This document shows, piece after piece, positions 17,398 to 26,612 of a stretch of DNA of 64,000 bases (position 1 is its first letter; each line of letters starts with the position of its first letter). The DNA comes from Hyphomicrobiales bacterium (lineage in GTDB: Bacteria; Pseudomonadota; Alphaproteobacteria; Rhizobiales; Rhizobiaceae): positions 62,001 through 126,000 of the forward strand of contig UBYX01000010.1 in NCBI GenBank assembly GCA_900469955.1, written 5' to 3'. The notes below the pieces were generated by a model. It was not told the DNA's origin. It was given only the letters and a program-made list of their open reading frames with translations, and made no database searches. Both the position numbers and the translations under genes were made by a program.

Positions 17398-19185
17398 CTA
17401 TTCGAGCACTTCGAGGATCGGCGATTCCATGAGGGTGCCGGTGGCGACGTCGGCAATGCCCCGATCGGTCTGGTGCGGTCCGGCATTGCAGGCAAGCGTC
17501 GCACCGAAGCAGGCCTTGAAGATCAGGTAGGGCGGCTGCCAGTCAACCACGCGATCCATGGCCGCGCGAATTTTTTCAAAGCCGCCGGAAACCTCTTCCA
17601 TCGATGCCTGCGAGACCAGGCCCGATAGCGGAAGGGGCAGCAGCGCGGCGATCTTTCCGCCGATCGCCACCGCCATGCCGCCGCCGGCGGCGATCACCGC
17701 ATTGGCGGCCGCGGCCATATCGGCGGAATCGGAACCGAAGACGGTGAGGTTGTGGCTGTCATGGGCGAGCGTGGTGGCGAAAGCGCCTTTCCATTTGCCC
17801 CAGCCGGTGAGGAACCCAAGACGGGTGCGGCTGTCGGCACGGCCGTGGCGGTGGGTCACGGCGATCAGCGTCGCGCCCTCCGGGGGTACCACATAGCCGT
17901 CGACGACATCCGCATCCGTCTGCCCCCAGTTCGTGAAACGCGGGCGATCGATGGTCGCGAGCCGAACGTTCCTGCCCGTCGCGGGCAGCCTGAAATCTTC
18001 CGCCCGCAGCGGCGTGAGCTTCACCGAGTCGCGAAGCAGCGTCGGATCGGCCGAGAACAGATCGATCGTCATCTTGCCGGCCTGGGCGGCCAGAGTACCG
18101 CTTGCAAAGACCTGACGCACGCGAAAGTCCTTGAGATCCTCGAACAGCACGATGTCTGCCCGGCGGCCGGCAGCGATGAGGCCGAGATCGGCGCGGCCGA
18201 TCCTGACGGAGCCGTTCAAGGTGGCCGCCTGCAAAGCCCATTCCGGCTTCATTCCGTAGCGGACGAGCCGACGCACCACATCGTCCAGGCCGCCGTTCTT
18301 GGCGAGATCGTCCGGAAAGACGTCGTCCGTCGCGAGCGTCACCGTCTGCGGCAGCTGGCCGAGTCCGTTGAGTGCCTGGACGAATTCCGGCAGCAGGTGA
18401 TCGTGCGAACCGCGCAGCTCGATGGTAAGGCCTGCGCGCAATTTGGCGATCAGATCCTCGCCCGAGACGAGTTCGTGGTCGGACGTCACGCCCGCCGTCA
18501 TAAACGCCTGGAGATCCGGTCCCAGGAGACCGCGCGCATGACCGCAGACGAGTTTCTCCGAGGTCAGCGCCGTTTGCACGATGGCACTGATGCGCGGTTC
18601 GCGGTCGATGACGCCGCGCATGTTCATCACCTCGGCGAGCCCGGCGATCTTGGGCCAGAAAAGCATCTCCTCGATGGCCGTAACGTCGAAATCGGCCCCT
18701 GCAACCTCGAAACCGGGAGCGGACGGGACCGAAGACGGTGCCAGCACGACAGCGCGCAGCGGCAGGAGCTTGACTGAATCCAGCGCCCAGCCCACCCCGT
18801 CGATGCCATGGACATTGCCGAATTCGTGCGGATCCCAGACGACCGTCGTCACCCCGCGCGGCAGGACGGTGCCGGCATAGGTCGCAGGCGTCACCATCGA
18901 GCTTTCGATGTGCATATGGGTATCGATGAGACCCGGCGAGATGAAGGTGCCGGACGCATCGACGATCTCGGCGGCGTCGGACCGGCTGCCGGCCTCGTGG
19001 ACGCTGGCAATCAGCGGGCCGATGATGCCGATATCGGCGGGACGTAGCTCGCCGGTCACCACGTCCACCAGAGTGCCGCCGGTAATCAGGATATCGAACG
19101 GGCCGTCGCCTCGCGCAGCCGCCACGGCGCGGTCGCGCAACCCAGGCTCTGTGAATTCCTGTACGGTCGCTATGATGCTCTTCAC
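17398..19185 (-). CDS. ade: Adenine deaminase
   Basis: A 595-residue amidohydrolase of the adenine deaminase (Ade) family, which converts adenine to hypoxanthine and ammonia. The metal-binding motif DTHMHIESS, the segment VWDPHEFGNVHG, HARGLLGP and the ATDDVFPDDL segment are all diagnostic, and the C-terminal domain (SHNLTVFGSD) is complete. The start is a GTG overlapping the nucleoside hydrolase stop by four bases. Together with its neighbours it takes nucleosides to hypoxanthine and then to IMP or catabolism. Confidence 0.93.
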   Translation of the reverse strand: MKSIIATVQEFTEPGLRDRAVAAARGDGPFDILITGGTLVDVVTGELRPADIGIIGPLIASVHEAGSRSDAAEIVDASGTFISPGLIDTHMHIESSMVTPATYAGTVLPRGVTTVVWDPHEFGNVHGIDGVGWALDSVKLLPLRAVVLAPSSVPSAPGFEVAGADFDVTAIEEMLFWPKIAGLAEVMNMRGVIDREPRISAIVQTALTSEKLVCGHARGLLGPDLQAFMTAGVTSDHELVSGEDLIAKLRAGLTIELRGSHDHLLPEFVQALNGLGQLPQTVTLATDDVFPDDLAKNGGLDDVVRRLVRYGMKPEWALQAATLNGSVRIGRADLGLIAAGRRADIVLFEDLKDFRVRQVFASGTLAAQAGKMTIDLFSADPTLLRDSVKLTPLRAEDFRLPATGRNVRLATIDRPRFTNWGQTDADVVDGYVVPPEGATLIAVTHRHGRADSRTRLGFLTGWGKWKGAFATTLAHDSHNLTVFGSDSADMAAAANAVIAAGGGMAVAIGGKIAALLPLPLSGLVSQASMEEVSGGFEKIRAAMDRVVDWQPPYLIFKACFGATLACNAGPHQTDRGIADVATGTLMESPILEVLE

Positions 19186-20105
19186 CAGCTTGCCTCCGCG
19201 CGCAATGTTTCGAGGATAACGGTTTTCGCCTTGTCGACGTCGATCCGGACGCCGAAGGCTGCATTGAATTCTCCACGACCGGGCCGCGTCTCTACGACGG
19301 TGCGTCCGCGCGTGAATGTTCCCGCAAGCTCCACGTCGAGGCGCGCTTCGCGCCAGGTGACGTGTTCGGGATAGGCAAAGGCCACCGCCGCCACCGCATC
19401 GTAGAGCGCCATCGCGGGACGTCCCCGGCTCGTCGCGATGGCGACGAAACCGGCCAGCAGATCCGCGACCAGCGCCGCATTGCGTCCGCCGGCGGCCCGG
19501 ATCGGGGCGACATCGTCGGGGGCGCAGAGAACCTGGCGGCAGAGATCGAGATCGACCATCCGGAGCGGTATCCTGTGCGCCAGAACGATTGCCAGAGCCT
19601 CGGGATCGGCAAAGGCATTGAACTCGGCCGATGCCGTGTGGTTGCCGGCCGTCACCCCACCACCCATCCAGGTGAGATCGGTGATCCTGGCCGCCAGATC
19701 GGGCCGGGCCAGCACGACGGCGGCGATGTTGGTGAGCGGCCCGAGCGCCAGAATTCGTCGCTCTCCCTCTCCCTTCTCCAACCAGCCGCAGAGCGCTTCA
19801 AAGGCGTCGTTGTGGAAGGTGTCGGCAACCTCGGGAAGATTGAGACCAACCGTCGGCATGCCGGCGTCGCCGAGCACATTGGTCGCCGTTTCCAGCCGTC
19901 CGAGTGCCGGGGCAGCGCGCCCGGCATGCACCGCGAACGGCCATACGAATGCCGACGCCGCGCCGGCCGCATTCAGCCGGACACGCTCGAGCGGCGCATT
20001 GCCGAAGACGAGCGAAACGCCGTCGATCGTGAGCCCCGCATGCGCCGCGACCATGATCGCTGCTATGTCGTCGAAGCCCATATCGGTATCGATCCAGATG
20101 CCCAT
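19182..20105 (-). CDS. Nucleoside hydrolase (IunH family)
   Basis: A 307-residue nucleoside hydrolase that releases the base and ribose from nucleosides. The calcium-binding N-terminal motif DTDMGFDD (residues 6-13) is exact, LALGPLTNIAAVV is the conserved middle block, and TWMGGGV and EFNAFADPEAL follow in order. No signal peptide is present. It sits between the importer ATPase and adenine deaminase genes, so the importer most likely brings in nucleosides or related compounds. Confidence 0.92.
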   Translation of the reverse strand: MGIWIDTDMGFDDIAAIMVAAHAGLTIDGVSLVFGNAPLERVRLNAAGAASAFVWPFAVHAGRAAPALGRLETATNVLGDAGMPTVGLNLPEVADTFHNDAFEALCGWLEKGEGERRILALGPLTNIAAVVLARPDLAARITDLTWMGGGVTAGNHTASAEFNAFADPEALAIVLAHRIPLRMVDLDLCRQVLCAPDDVAPIRAAGGRNAALVADLLAGFVAIATSRGRPAMALYDAVAAVAFAYPEHVTWREARLDVELAGTFTRGRTVVETRPGRGEFNAAFGVRIDVDKAKTVILETLRAEASW

Positions 20106-20117
20106 GTCAGCGACGCC

Positions 20118-21143
20118 TTACGAAAACTTGGAAAGCAGCGCGGCCTTCCCGGCCGGCAGGTCGAAGAGGAGATCGGCGCCGAGCGCGTGAGCGGGCAAAG
20201 CCGCTTCGACTTCCGCCTTGATCGCGCCGAGCGAGGTATCCAGCAGATATTCCCGGCTATCGCCGGCAAAGGATGTGCCGCGCACAGTGCCCCGGAAAGG
20301 ACCAGTTCCCAGGGTCACCATACGCGGCCGCCAGGCCAGACCCGCCGCTGAAGGGGCCTCGCCTGAGAGTTCGATGAGGCCGCCGCTCGTCCTGAGCTTG
20401 CCGCCTTCGAGAGGAAAGATGTTTTCGAAGCCGACAAAATCGGCGACGAAGGAAGAAACGGGACGGTTGTAGATGTCTTCCGGCGTGCCGATCTGCTCGA
20501 TCGCCCCACCCTTCATCACCACGATCCGGTCGGCGAGCGCCAGCGCCTCCGCCTGGTCGTGGGTCACGAAGATCATCGTCACTCCCGTTTCCTTCTGGAC
20601 GCGCTGCAGTTCGGTGCGCATCTCGAGACGCAGGCGGGCGTCGAGGTTCGAAAGCGGCTCGTCGAGCAGAAGCACCTTCGGCTCCATGACCATGGAACGC
20701 GCAAGCGCCACGCGCTGCTGCTGGCCGCCGGAAAGCTCCGCCGGCTTGCGGTTGGCGAAGCTCGACAGTCCGACGGATTTCAGGCCGGCCTGAACCTTGG
20801 TGTCTAGCTCGGCGCCGCGCATGCCCTTGAGCTTCAGCCCGAAGGCGACGTTTTCGTAGACTGAAAGATGCGGGAACAGCGCGTAGGACTGGAAGACGAG
20901 GCCGACGGCGCGCTTGTTGGCCGGCACCCGGGTCATGTCGGCACCGTCGAGACGGACCTGACCGCTTTTCACCGGCAGTAGGCCGGCAATCGCACGCATG
21001 GTCGTCGTCTTGCCGCAGCCCGATGGGCCGAGAAGCGCGATCAGCTCGCCCTTCCTGATGTCGAGATCGAGATCGGCGACGGCGACCGTGTCGCCATAGG
21101 CGAGCGTCAGCTTTTCGAGCGAGAGATAGGACGCATCAGACAT
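20118..21143 (-). CDS. ABC transporter ATP-binding protein (PotA/CysA-like, with TOBE domain)
   Basis: A 341-residue ATPase with Walker A (GPSGCGKTT), signature motif (LSGGQQQRVALARSM), Walker B (VLLLDEPLSNLDARLR), switch histidine (FVTHD) and a C-terminal TOBE-type domain from about residue 240. The start is ATG at 21143; the longer frame lies inside the permease gene, which it overlaps by eight bases. It powers the PotB/PotC-like permeases upstream. Confidence 0.9.
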   Translation of the reverse strand: MSDASYLSLEKLTLAYGDTVAVADLDLDIRKGELIALLGPSGCGKTTTMRAIAGLLPVKSGQVRLDGADMTRVPANKRAVGLVFQSYALFPHLSVYENVAFGLKLKGMRGAELDTKVQAGLKSVGLSSFANRKPAELSGGQQQRVALARSMVMEPKVLLLDEPLSNLDARLRLEMRTELQRVQKETGVTMIFVTHDQAEALALADRIVVMKGGAIEQIGTPEDIYNRPVSSFVADFVGFENIFPLEGGKLRTSGGLIELSGEAPSAAGLAWRPRMVTLGTGPFRGTVRGTSFAGDSREYLLDTSLGAIKAEVEAALPAHALGADLLFDLPAGKAALLSKFS

Positions 21144-21918
21144 AGCGGGAAAATCCGAGGAAACGTTCGGCGGCAAATACGATGCCGATGGAAAGGAAGG
21201 CGAGCAGCGAGGAAAGTGCCGCAACCGACGGATCGAAGACGATCTCCATATAGGCGATCATGTCGACCGGCAGCGTGCGCACGCCAGGCCCGGAGAGGAA
21301 GAGCGACACCGGCACCTGGTTGAAGCTGGTGACGAAGCCGAGGATGAAGGCCGACATGATGCCGCCGCGGATGTTCGGCATCACCACCCGGAAGAAGGCG
21401 CCGAGCCGCGACGAGCCGAGCAGTACCGCCGCTTCCTCGATGTCGGAGCGCAGGTTATCGAGGCTTGCGGAGACGACCCGCACCGCATAGGGCAGCACCA
21501 AAGCGGTGTGGGCGACGAACAGTGCCAGGGTTATGCCGACTTGGAACGGCACGACGATGTAGCGCAGGAGCGCCAGGCCGACAATGATCCCCGGTACGAT
21601 GATCGGCGCGGAGACGACGGTGCGGACGATTTCCGCCCCCGGCAGCTTGTAGCGCGACAAGGCGTAGGAGGCCGGAATGCCGAGCACCAGCGCAGCCGCC
21701 GTGCCGCCGATCGCCAGGAACAGGGACATGGCGAAACTTGCCTGGAAACTCTCGACGGTGAAGACCTTGGCGATCCAGCGGAGCGAAAAACCCTGCGGCG
21801 GGAAAGCGAGCGTCTCGCCCGCCGAAAACGATGCGGCCACGATGATCAGGAACGGGCCGATCAGGAACGCGATCACCAGAAACAGCGTGACGGGGATGAA
21901 GAGGCTGCGGGCGTTCAT
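21136..21918 (-). CDS. ABC transporter permease (PotC-like)
   Basis: A 260-residue permease with about six membrane helices and an EAA loop (LLGSSRLGAFFRVVMPNI). It overlaps the PotB-like gene by four bases and the ATPase gene by eight. Although permeases of this shape often carry polyamines, the purine salvage enzymes in the same operon argue for a nucleoside-type ligand here. Confidence 0.88.
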   Translation of the reverse strand: MNARSLFIPVTLFLVIAFLIGPFLIIVAASFSAGETLAFPPQGFSLRWIAKVFTVESFQASFAMSLFLAIGGTAAALVLGIPASYALSRYKLPGAEIVRTVVSAPIIVPGIIVGLALLRYIVVPFQVGITLALFVAHTALVLPYAVRVVSASLDNLRSDIEEAAVLLGSSRLGAFFRVVMPNIRGGIMSAFILGFVTSFNQVPVSLFLSGPGVRTLPVDMIAYMEIVFDPSVAALSSLLAFLSIGIVFAAERFLGFSRYV

Positions 21919-22757
21919 GGCTGGCTCCTCATCTTGTTCCTCGCGGTCGCGACGCGCTTCAGAAGAATGTTGGCGGCGAAGCTCATGACGATCAGGATGA
22001 AGGCGATGACGCTCGCCGAGACGAAATTGTTGGAGACCGAAACCTGCTGGTAGAGCAGCGTTTCCAGCATCAGCACCTTGGAGCCGCCGAGGATGGCGGG
22101 GGTGATATAGGCGGTGAGACAGCCGGTGAAGACGAGCGTGCCGCCGATGACAAGACCTTCCTTGGTCAGCGGCAGTACCACTTTCCAGAACACCTGGAAC
22201 CAGTTCGCGCCGAGCACCCGGGCAGCCGGAATGGCATCCTTCGGCATGTTTTCGAGCGCCGAGATCAGCGAGATGATCATCAGCGGCAGGAAGAGCTGCA
22301 GGAGGCCGATGAAGATCGCCGTCTCGGAAAACAGGATGCGCAGCGGCGCTTCGGTCAGTCCCAAAGCCTGGAACGCCTGATTGACGATGCCGGTGCGGCC
22401 GAGGATGACGATCCAGGCATAGGTGCGCGCGACCGGCGAGATCATCAGCGGCAGCACGACGAGCCCGGTCATCCGGCCCTTGGCGCCGGGTTCCAGGTTG
22501 ACGATCGCAAATGCCGCCGCATAACCGATTACCGCCGAGACCACCGTCACCAGGGCCCCGAGCTTCAGCGTGCGCAGGAAGACGGTCTGGTTCAGCGTAT
22601 TGGAAAAGAAATCCGTATAGGCGGAGATCGTCCAGCCGCCCACCGGAGACCGAAACCCGTCGGAAAGCAGGATCACCACCGGCACGAGGAAGACCGCCGC
22701 GGCGAAGAGCGCGGCGGGCAGCGCAAGTGCAAGCGCTTCGGCCCTGTTTTGAAACAT
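21915..22757 (-). CDS. ABC transporter permease (PotB-like)
   Basis: A 280-residue permease partner with six predicted helices and an EAA loop (RVLGANWFQVFWKVVLP). ATG at 22757 (MFQNRAEALAL) is preferred; a frame 15 codons longer would start in the intergenic hairpin. It follows the binding-protein gene by about 106 bases that contain a stable stem, a common way to keep binding protein in excess over permease. Confidence 0.87.
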   Translation of the reverse strand: MFQNRAEALALALPAALFAAAVFLVPVVILLSDGFRSPVGGWTISAYTDFFSNTLNQTVFLRTLKLGALVTVVSAVIGYAAAFAIVNLEPGAKGRMTGLVVLPLMISPVARTYAWIVILGRTGIVNQAFQALGLTEAPLRILFSETAIFIGLLQLFLPLMIISLISALENMPKDAIPAARVLGANWFQVFWKVVLPLTKEGLVIGGTLVFTGCLTAYITPAILGGSKVLMLETLLYQQVSVSNNFVSASVIAFILIVMSFAANILLKRVATARNKMRSQP

Positions 22758-22785
22758 CTGAAGTGACCCTGTTCCGCAGAAAGTA

Positions 22786-22822
22786 GGGATGCGGACAGGC
22801 ATTCGCGCGCTGCCCGCATCCC
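22786..22822. terminator. Intercistronic stem-loop between binding-protein and permease genes
   Basis: GGGATGCGG pairs exactly with CCGCATCCC, and an inner CAG/CTG extends the stem. There is no T-run, so it is more likely a partial terminator or an mRNA-stabilising stem that raises expression of the upstream binding-protein gene than a full stop. Confidence 0.5.
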
Positions 22823-22863
22823 CCCGCCTTGGGAGGCTATCTTGTAATTACTTTATGGATTGC

Positions 22864-23886
22864 TTATTGACCGACCGCCTCGTTCCAGCTCTTGACCCAG
22901 CCGGCCCGGTTGTCGAGCGCCACGGCGGACGGAATGAGCTTCAGGCTTTTTGCCGTTTCCTCGCCATAGGTGAGGTTGTTGGCAGCGGCTTCGGAGAGTT
23001 TGACCTCCTTGTTGGCCGGGCTGTCGATCACTTTTTCGCCGATCTTCGTCTGGATGTCGGCCGACAGCCAGAAATCCATGAACTGCAGCGCCAGATCGCG
23101 GTTCTTGGAACCCTTGGTGACGACCATGACGTTCATGCCGCCGGTCTGCCCTTCCTTCGGAGTGGCCCAGGCGATCGGCATGCCGAGCTTGGTGAAAGGA
23201 GCCCAGGTAAAGCGGCCGATCGGCGCTGCCCAGATTTCTTCCTGCTGCATCAGTTGCACAAGCTGCGAGGACTTTTCGTAGAAGGTGACGATCTCGTCCT
23301 TCTTTTCGCCGACCGCTGCAATGGCGGCCTTCAGGTCGGGCGTGTCCTTGCCGAGCGCCTGGCCGAGCATGTAAAGCGCCGGCGGCCCCTGGTTGGTGGT
23401 AACGTTCGGCCAGGCGATATGGCTTGCATATTCCGGCTTCAGGAGGTCAGCCCAGGACTCGATCTTCATCTTGTCGGAACGGTAGGCGATCGAGGTGGCG
23501 TAGAAGGTGTAGCCGACGCTCATGCCGTCCTTGTTCGGGTCCTTGGCGATGTCGTAGAGCTTGTCGAAGTTGGAGAGCTTGGAGGTATCCACCTTGTCGA
23601 TCAGTCCGGCGCGGGAAGCGGCCAGCGCATCGGCCATGGAGACAACGGCCATGTCGACAACGGGATTGGCCTTGTTGGCTTCCATCTTGGCGATGCGCTC
23701 GACGCTGTTGCCGGTCTCCACGACCAGCTTGCAGCCGCAGATCTTCTCGAAGGGATCGTAGATGATCTGCTTGTACTCGTCCTGCGCCAACGCATAGACG
23801 GAGATCGTCAGCGTCTTTTCCTGGGCCTGAGCCGCCCCTGTGGCGAGCATCAGAACAGCGCCCGATGCAAAAATGACTTTCTTCAT
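22864..23886 (-). CDS. ABC transporter substrate-binding protein (PotD-like)
   Basis: A 340-residue periplasmic binding protein. A signal peptide spans residues 1-21 (GAAQAQ cleavage). The body has the PotD/spermidine-type pattern (IYDPFEKICGCKLVVETGNS, MAVVSMADALAASRAGLI, WAAPIGRFTWAPF). Its start overlaps the lacI stop by four bases, so it is the second gene of the LacI operon. The ligand is not told by sequence; a nucleoside, base or derivative is inferred from the downstream enzymes. Confidence 0.87.
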   Translation of the reverse strand: MKKVIFASGAVLMLATGAAQAQEKTLTISVYALAQDEYKQIIYDPFEKICGCKLVVETGNSVERIAKMEANKANPVVDMAVVSMADALAASRAGLIDKVDTSKLSNFDKLYDIAKDPNKDGMSVGYTFYATSIAYRSDKMKIESWADLLKPEYASHIAWPNVTTNQGPPALYMLGQALGKDTPDLKAAIAAVGEKKDEIVTFYEKSSQLVQLMQQEEIWAAPIGRFTWAPFTKLGMPIAWATPKEGQTGGMNVMVVTKGSKNRDLALQFMDFWLSADIQTKIGEKVIDSPANKEVKLSEAAANNLTYGEETAKSLKLIPSAVALDNRAGWVKSWNEAVGQ

Positions 23887-24953
23887 CGCGTAAGTTCTCC
23901 TGCTGTCGGTTTTATCGTTGAGGTTTGGGCATGCGAATTCGGAACACCGCTGGATTGGCGGACGACAAGCTGCATGGGCACGCGGTCCCGGCCTGACGCG
24001 ACCTTTCCCGCCATCCCCGGTTCATTGCCGCCGGCAGCTTCGATGGCACCGGTGAGTGCTGCAACTGCAAGATCGGCAATTTTTGCCATGTCCATGCGCA
24101 TGGTGGTGAGAGCCGGGGTAACCACAGGCGACCAGACGAGATCATCGAAGCCGGTAACGCTGACCATCTCCGGCACCCGAATGCCCGCGCGCTGCAATTC
24201 GGTAAGCGCCCTCAGCGCCGAAAGGTCGGAAACCGCCGCGAACGCCGTAAACCCCGCCTTCGCCTTGGCCGCGAGACCGAGGGGACAGCCTTTGCCTGAA
24301 AGAGCCTCCACCTTTTCGATCCACAGCGTTTCGCATTCGACATCGGCGCCGAGGCCCGCCTTCAACCCACCGATGCGGTCGTTCTGCACATTGGACGAAC
24401 TGCCCGTCCCGATCAGCAGGACCTTGCGGTGTCCGAGAGCAGCCAGATGCCGGCCCATCTGCGCGCCACCATCCCAATGGTCAGCGGAAACGGTGTTGCC
24501 GGGGGTCGACGGCGTATCGATGACCGCGACGGGACAACCGACATCGGCGATCCGCGTGCCGCGCCGGGGCACGATGACCATCCCGTCCACGCCGCGCTCG
24601 AGGAGCCGGTTGATCGCCTCCGTCTGCTGGCCGACATCGCCGCGGGAGTCGGCGATCAGCACGCCGAAGCCGGCATTCGCAGCGGCATTCTCGATCGCCT
24701 GGGCAATCTGCGGAAAGAGGGGGTTGGCGATGTCAGGCAGCACGAGGCCGAGCACGCCGGTGCGGCCGGTCCTGAGCGCCCGCGCCGTCAGACTCGGCAC
24801 GTATCCCAGCTCGGCCGCCTTGGCGCGAACCTTCTCGACGAGCTCCGGAGATACCCTGCCCTTGCCGGAAAGCGCGTTCGACACGGTCGCCGCCGACACA
24901 CCCAGTGCGGCCGCAATCGCGCTCATGTTCGCTCCGGTTCGGATAGTCTTCAT
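23883..24953 (-). CDS. LacI-family regulator of the purine/nucleoside operon
   Basis: A 356-residue LacI-family repressor. The N-terminal helix-turn-helix and hinge are clear (AAALGVSAATVSNALSGKG, then YVPSLTARALRTGRTG, residues about 12-67), followed by a periplasmic-binding-like effector domain. It is the first gene of its own operon, overlapping the binding-protein gene by four bases. A 26-bp perfect palindrome lies six bases upstream of its start, indicating negative autoregulation of the whole operon, probably released by a nucleoside or base. Confidence 0.92.
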   Translation of the reverse strand: MKTIRTGANMSAIAAALGVSAATVSNALSGKGRVSPELVEKVRAKAAELGYVPSLTARALRTGRTGVLGLVLPDIANPLFPQIAQAIENAAANAGFGVLIADSRGDVGQQTEAINRLLERGVDGMVIVPRRGTRIADVGCPVAVIDTPSTPGNTVSADHWDGGAQMGRHLAALGHRKVLLIGTGSSSNVQNDRIGGLKAGLGADVECETLWIEKVEALSGKGCPLGLAAKAKAGFTAFAAVSDLSALRALTELQRAGIRVPEMVSVTGFDDLVWSPVVTPALTTMRMDMAKIADLAVAALTGAIEAAGGNEPGMAGKVASGRDRVPMQLVVRQSSGVPNSHAQTSTIKPTAGELTR

Positions 24954-24958
24954 CAGGG

Positions 24959-24984
24959 ATCCTGCTTAAACGTTTAAGCAGGAT
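24959..24984. promoter_or_regulatory. LacI operator (26-bp perfect palindrome)
   Basis: ATCCTGCTTAAAC is followed directly by its exact reverse complement. The central AAACGTTT core is typical for LacI-family operators. One arm covers the AGGA ribosome-binding site of lacI, so repressor bound here would block the operon. The divergent amidase gene starts 116 bases away and could share the site. Confidence 0.88.
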
Positions 24985-25099
24985 AGAGAGGTCGGATCGC
25001 CTTGTCGAGTCGTTTGCGAGCCTGCTCACAACTTGTCTCGGGCTCCTTGACTTTTCCAGCGTACCGGAAGGAAATCCAGCCTGCCATGGGGAGACGGAC

Positions 25100-26527
25100 A
25101 TGCAGGACGAGGAAATTACCGGACTTTCCGCCACCGATCTTTCGGACGCGATCCATGATGGCCGGGCATCCTGCCTTGATGTGATGAAAGCCTACCTCGC
25201 GCGGATCGAGAGGTTGAACCCGGCAATCAATGCCATCATCAGCCTTCGCGATACCGAGGCCCTGCTCGCCGAAGCAACTGCCCGCGACGCGGACCTTGCC
25301 GGGGGAACCTCACGCGGATGGATGCACGGGATGCCGATCGCCATCAAGGATCTCTGCGAGGTAAAGGGCATCCGCTGCACCTATGGCTCGCCGCTCTTTG
25401 CTGATTTCGTGCCTGACAAGGACGAGGTGATGGTGGAGCGCATTCGCGCGGCGGGCGCGATCATCATCGGCAAGACCAATACGCCCGAGCAGGGTTTCGG
25501 CTCGCAGAGCTACAACCCCGTGCATGGCACGACGAAAAATCCCTACGACCTCACAAAGACCGCCGGCGGATCGAGCGGCGGCGCCGCAGCCGCCCTTGCG
25601 GCGCATCTGCTGCCCATCGCCGACGGCAGCGATATGATGGGGTCGCTCCGAAACCCCGCCGCCTTCAACAACGTCGTCGGCTTTCGCCCGAGCTACGGCC
25701 GCATCCCCTCCTCGCTGAAACTCGAACTCTTCATGGGCCAGCTCTCCGTGATGGGGCCGATGGGCCGCACCGTGCGCGATGCCGCGGCACTGCTCTCCAC
25801 CGAGGCGGGCTACGATCCGCGCGATCCGCATTCGCTGGCGACCGAGGACCTGACACCGGACGAAAACCGCGACCTTTCCGGCGCCCGCATCGCCTGGCTA
25901 GGCGATCTCGGCGGCTACCTGCCCTTCGAACCCGGCGTGCTGGAACTCTGCCGCGCCACCCTGCCCGTTTTCGAGCGGATCGGTTGCAAGGTCGATGATG
26001 TCGTGCCGGATTTCGAGATGGCGGATGTCTGGCAGTCCTGGACGACGCTCCGGAGCTGGCTGACCGCCAACAACATGCGCGACACCTACGACGATCCGGC
26101 AAAGCGGGCGAAGGTGAAGCCGGAGATCATCTGGGAGATCGAGCGCGGCCTCGAGATGACCGGACGCGAGGTGCATTTCGCCTCAAAACGCCGCAGCGCC
26201 TGGTATCAGTATCTGCTGACGCTCTTCGAGCGCTACGACTACCTGATCCTGCCCTCCGCGCAGGTCTTCCCTTTCGACGCGACGACCCATTGGCCGAAGG
26301 AGGTCGGCGGGCGAGCGATGGATACCTATCACCGGTGGATGGAAGTGGTGATCGGTCCCTCCATGGCCGGCCTGCCGGTCGCCGCCATGCCGGCCGGCTT
26401 CGGTGCGAATGGCCTGCCGAACGGCATCCAGATCATCGGCCGCCCGCGGGCGGACAAGGCGGTGCTCGAACTGGCGCTGGCATATGAGGCTAAGACCGAC
26501 TGGCTGGACCGGCGGCCGAGGCTTTAG
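25100..26527 (+). CDS. Amidase-signature family hydrolase
   Basis: A 475-residue amidase-signature enzyme. The triad is seen as Lys83 (GMPIAIKDL), Ser158 (TAGGSSGGAA) and nucleophile Ser182 (DMMGSLRNP), with the standard 24-residue spacing. The nucleophile context lacks the usual GTD-GGS motif, as in some amidases of this group. ATG at 25100 is preceded by GGGGAGA. It is transcribed away from lacI across the operator. It is diverged from the amidase at 4230-5627. The substrate is unknown. Confidence 0.87.
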   Translation: MQDEEITGLSATDLSDAIHDGRASCLDVMKAYLARIERLNPAINAIISLRDTEALLAEATARDADLAGGTSRGWMHGMPIAIKDLCEVKGIRCTYGSPLFADFVPDKDEVMVERIRAAGAIIIGKTNTPEQGFGSQSYNPVHGTTKNPYDLTKTAGGSSGGAAAALAAHLLPIADGSDMMGSLRNPAAFNNVVGFRPSYGRIPSSLKLELFMGQLSVMGPMGRTVRDAAALLSTEAGYDPRDPHSLATEDLTPDENRDLSGARIAWLGDLGGYLPFEPGVLELCRATLPVFERIGCKVDDVVPDFEMADVWQSWTTLRSWLTANNMRDTYDDPAKRAKVKPEIIWEIERGLEMTGREVHFASKRRSAWYQYLLTLFERYDYLILPSAQVFPFDATTHWPKEVGGRAMDTYHRWMEVVIGPSMAGLPVAAMPAGFGANGLPNGIQIIGRPRADKAVLELALAYEAKTDWLDRRPRL

Positions 26528-26574
26528 CCATTCAGACAAGTCCCAATACAGTTATGAAGCCGTGCGGCAGTCCT

Positions 26575-26594
26575 AACCCCCCTTGTGGGAGGGG
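26575..26594. repeat. Rhizobial palindromic repeat, partial copy 2
   Basis: A single half-unit of the CCCC-TTGTG-GGGG palindrome seen at 7490-7510, lying between the convergent amidase and LysR genes. The partner palindrome and inner inverted pair are absent, so this is a truncated copy. Confidence 0.5.
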
Positions 26595-26612
26595 CGGCGC
26601 CAGCCGCACACC

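Noticed and set aside
22789..24969. A 726-codon frame antisense to the PotD-like and lacI genes
   Set aside because: Runs through the lacI operator arm region and two intact minus-strand genes; composition is shadow-like.
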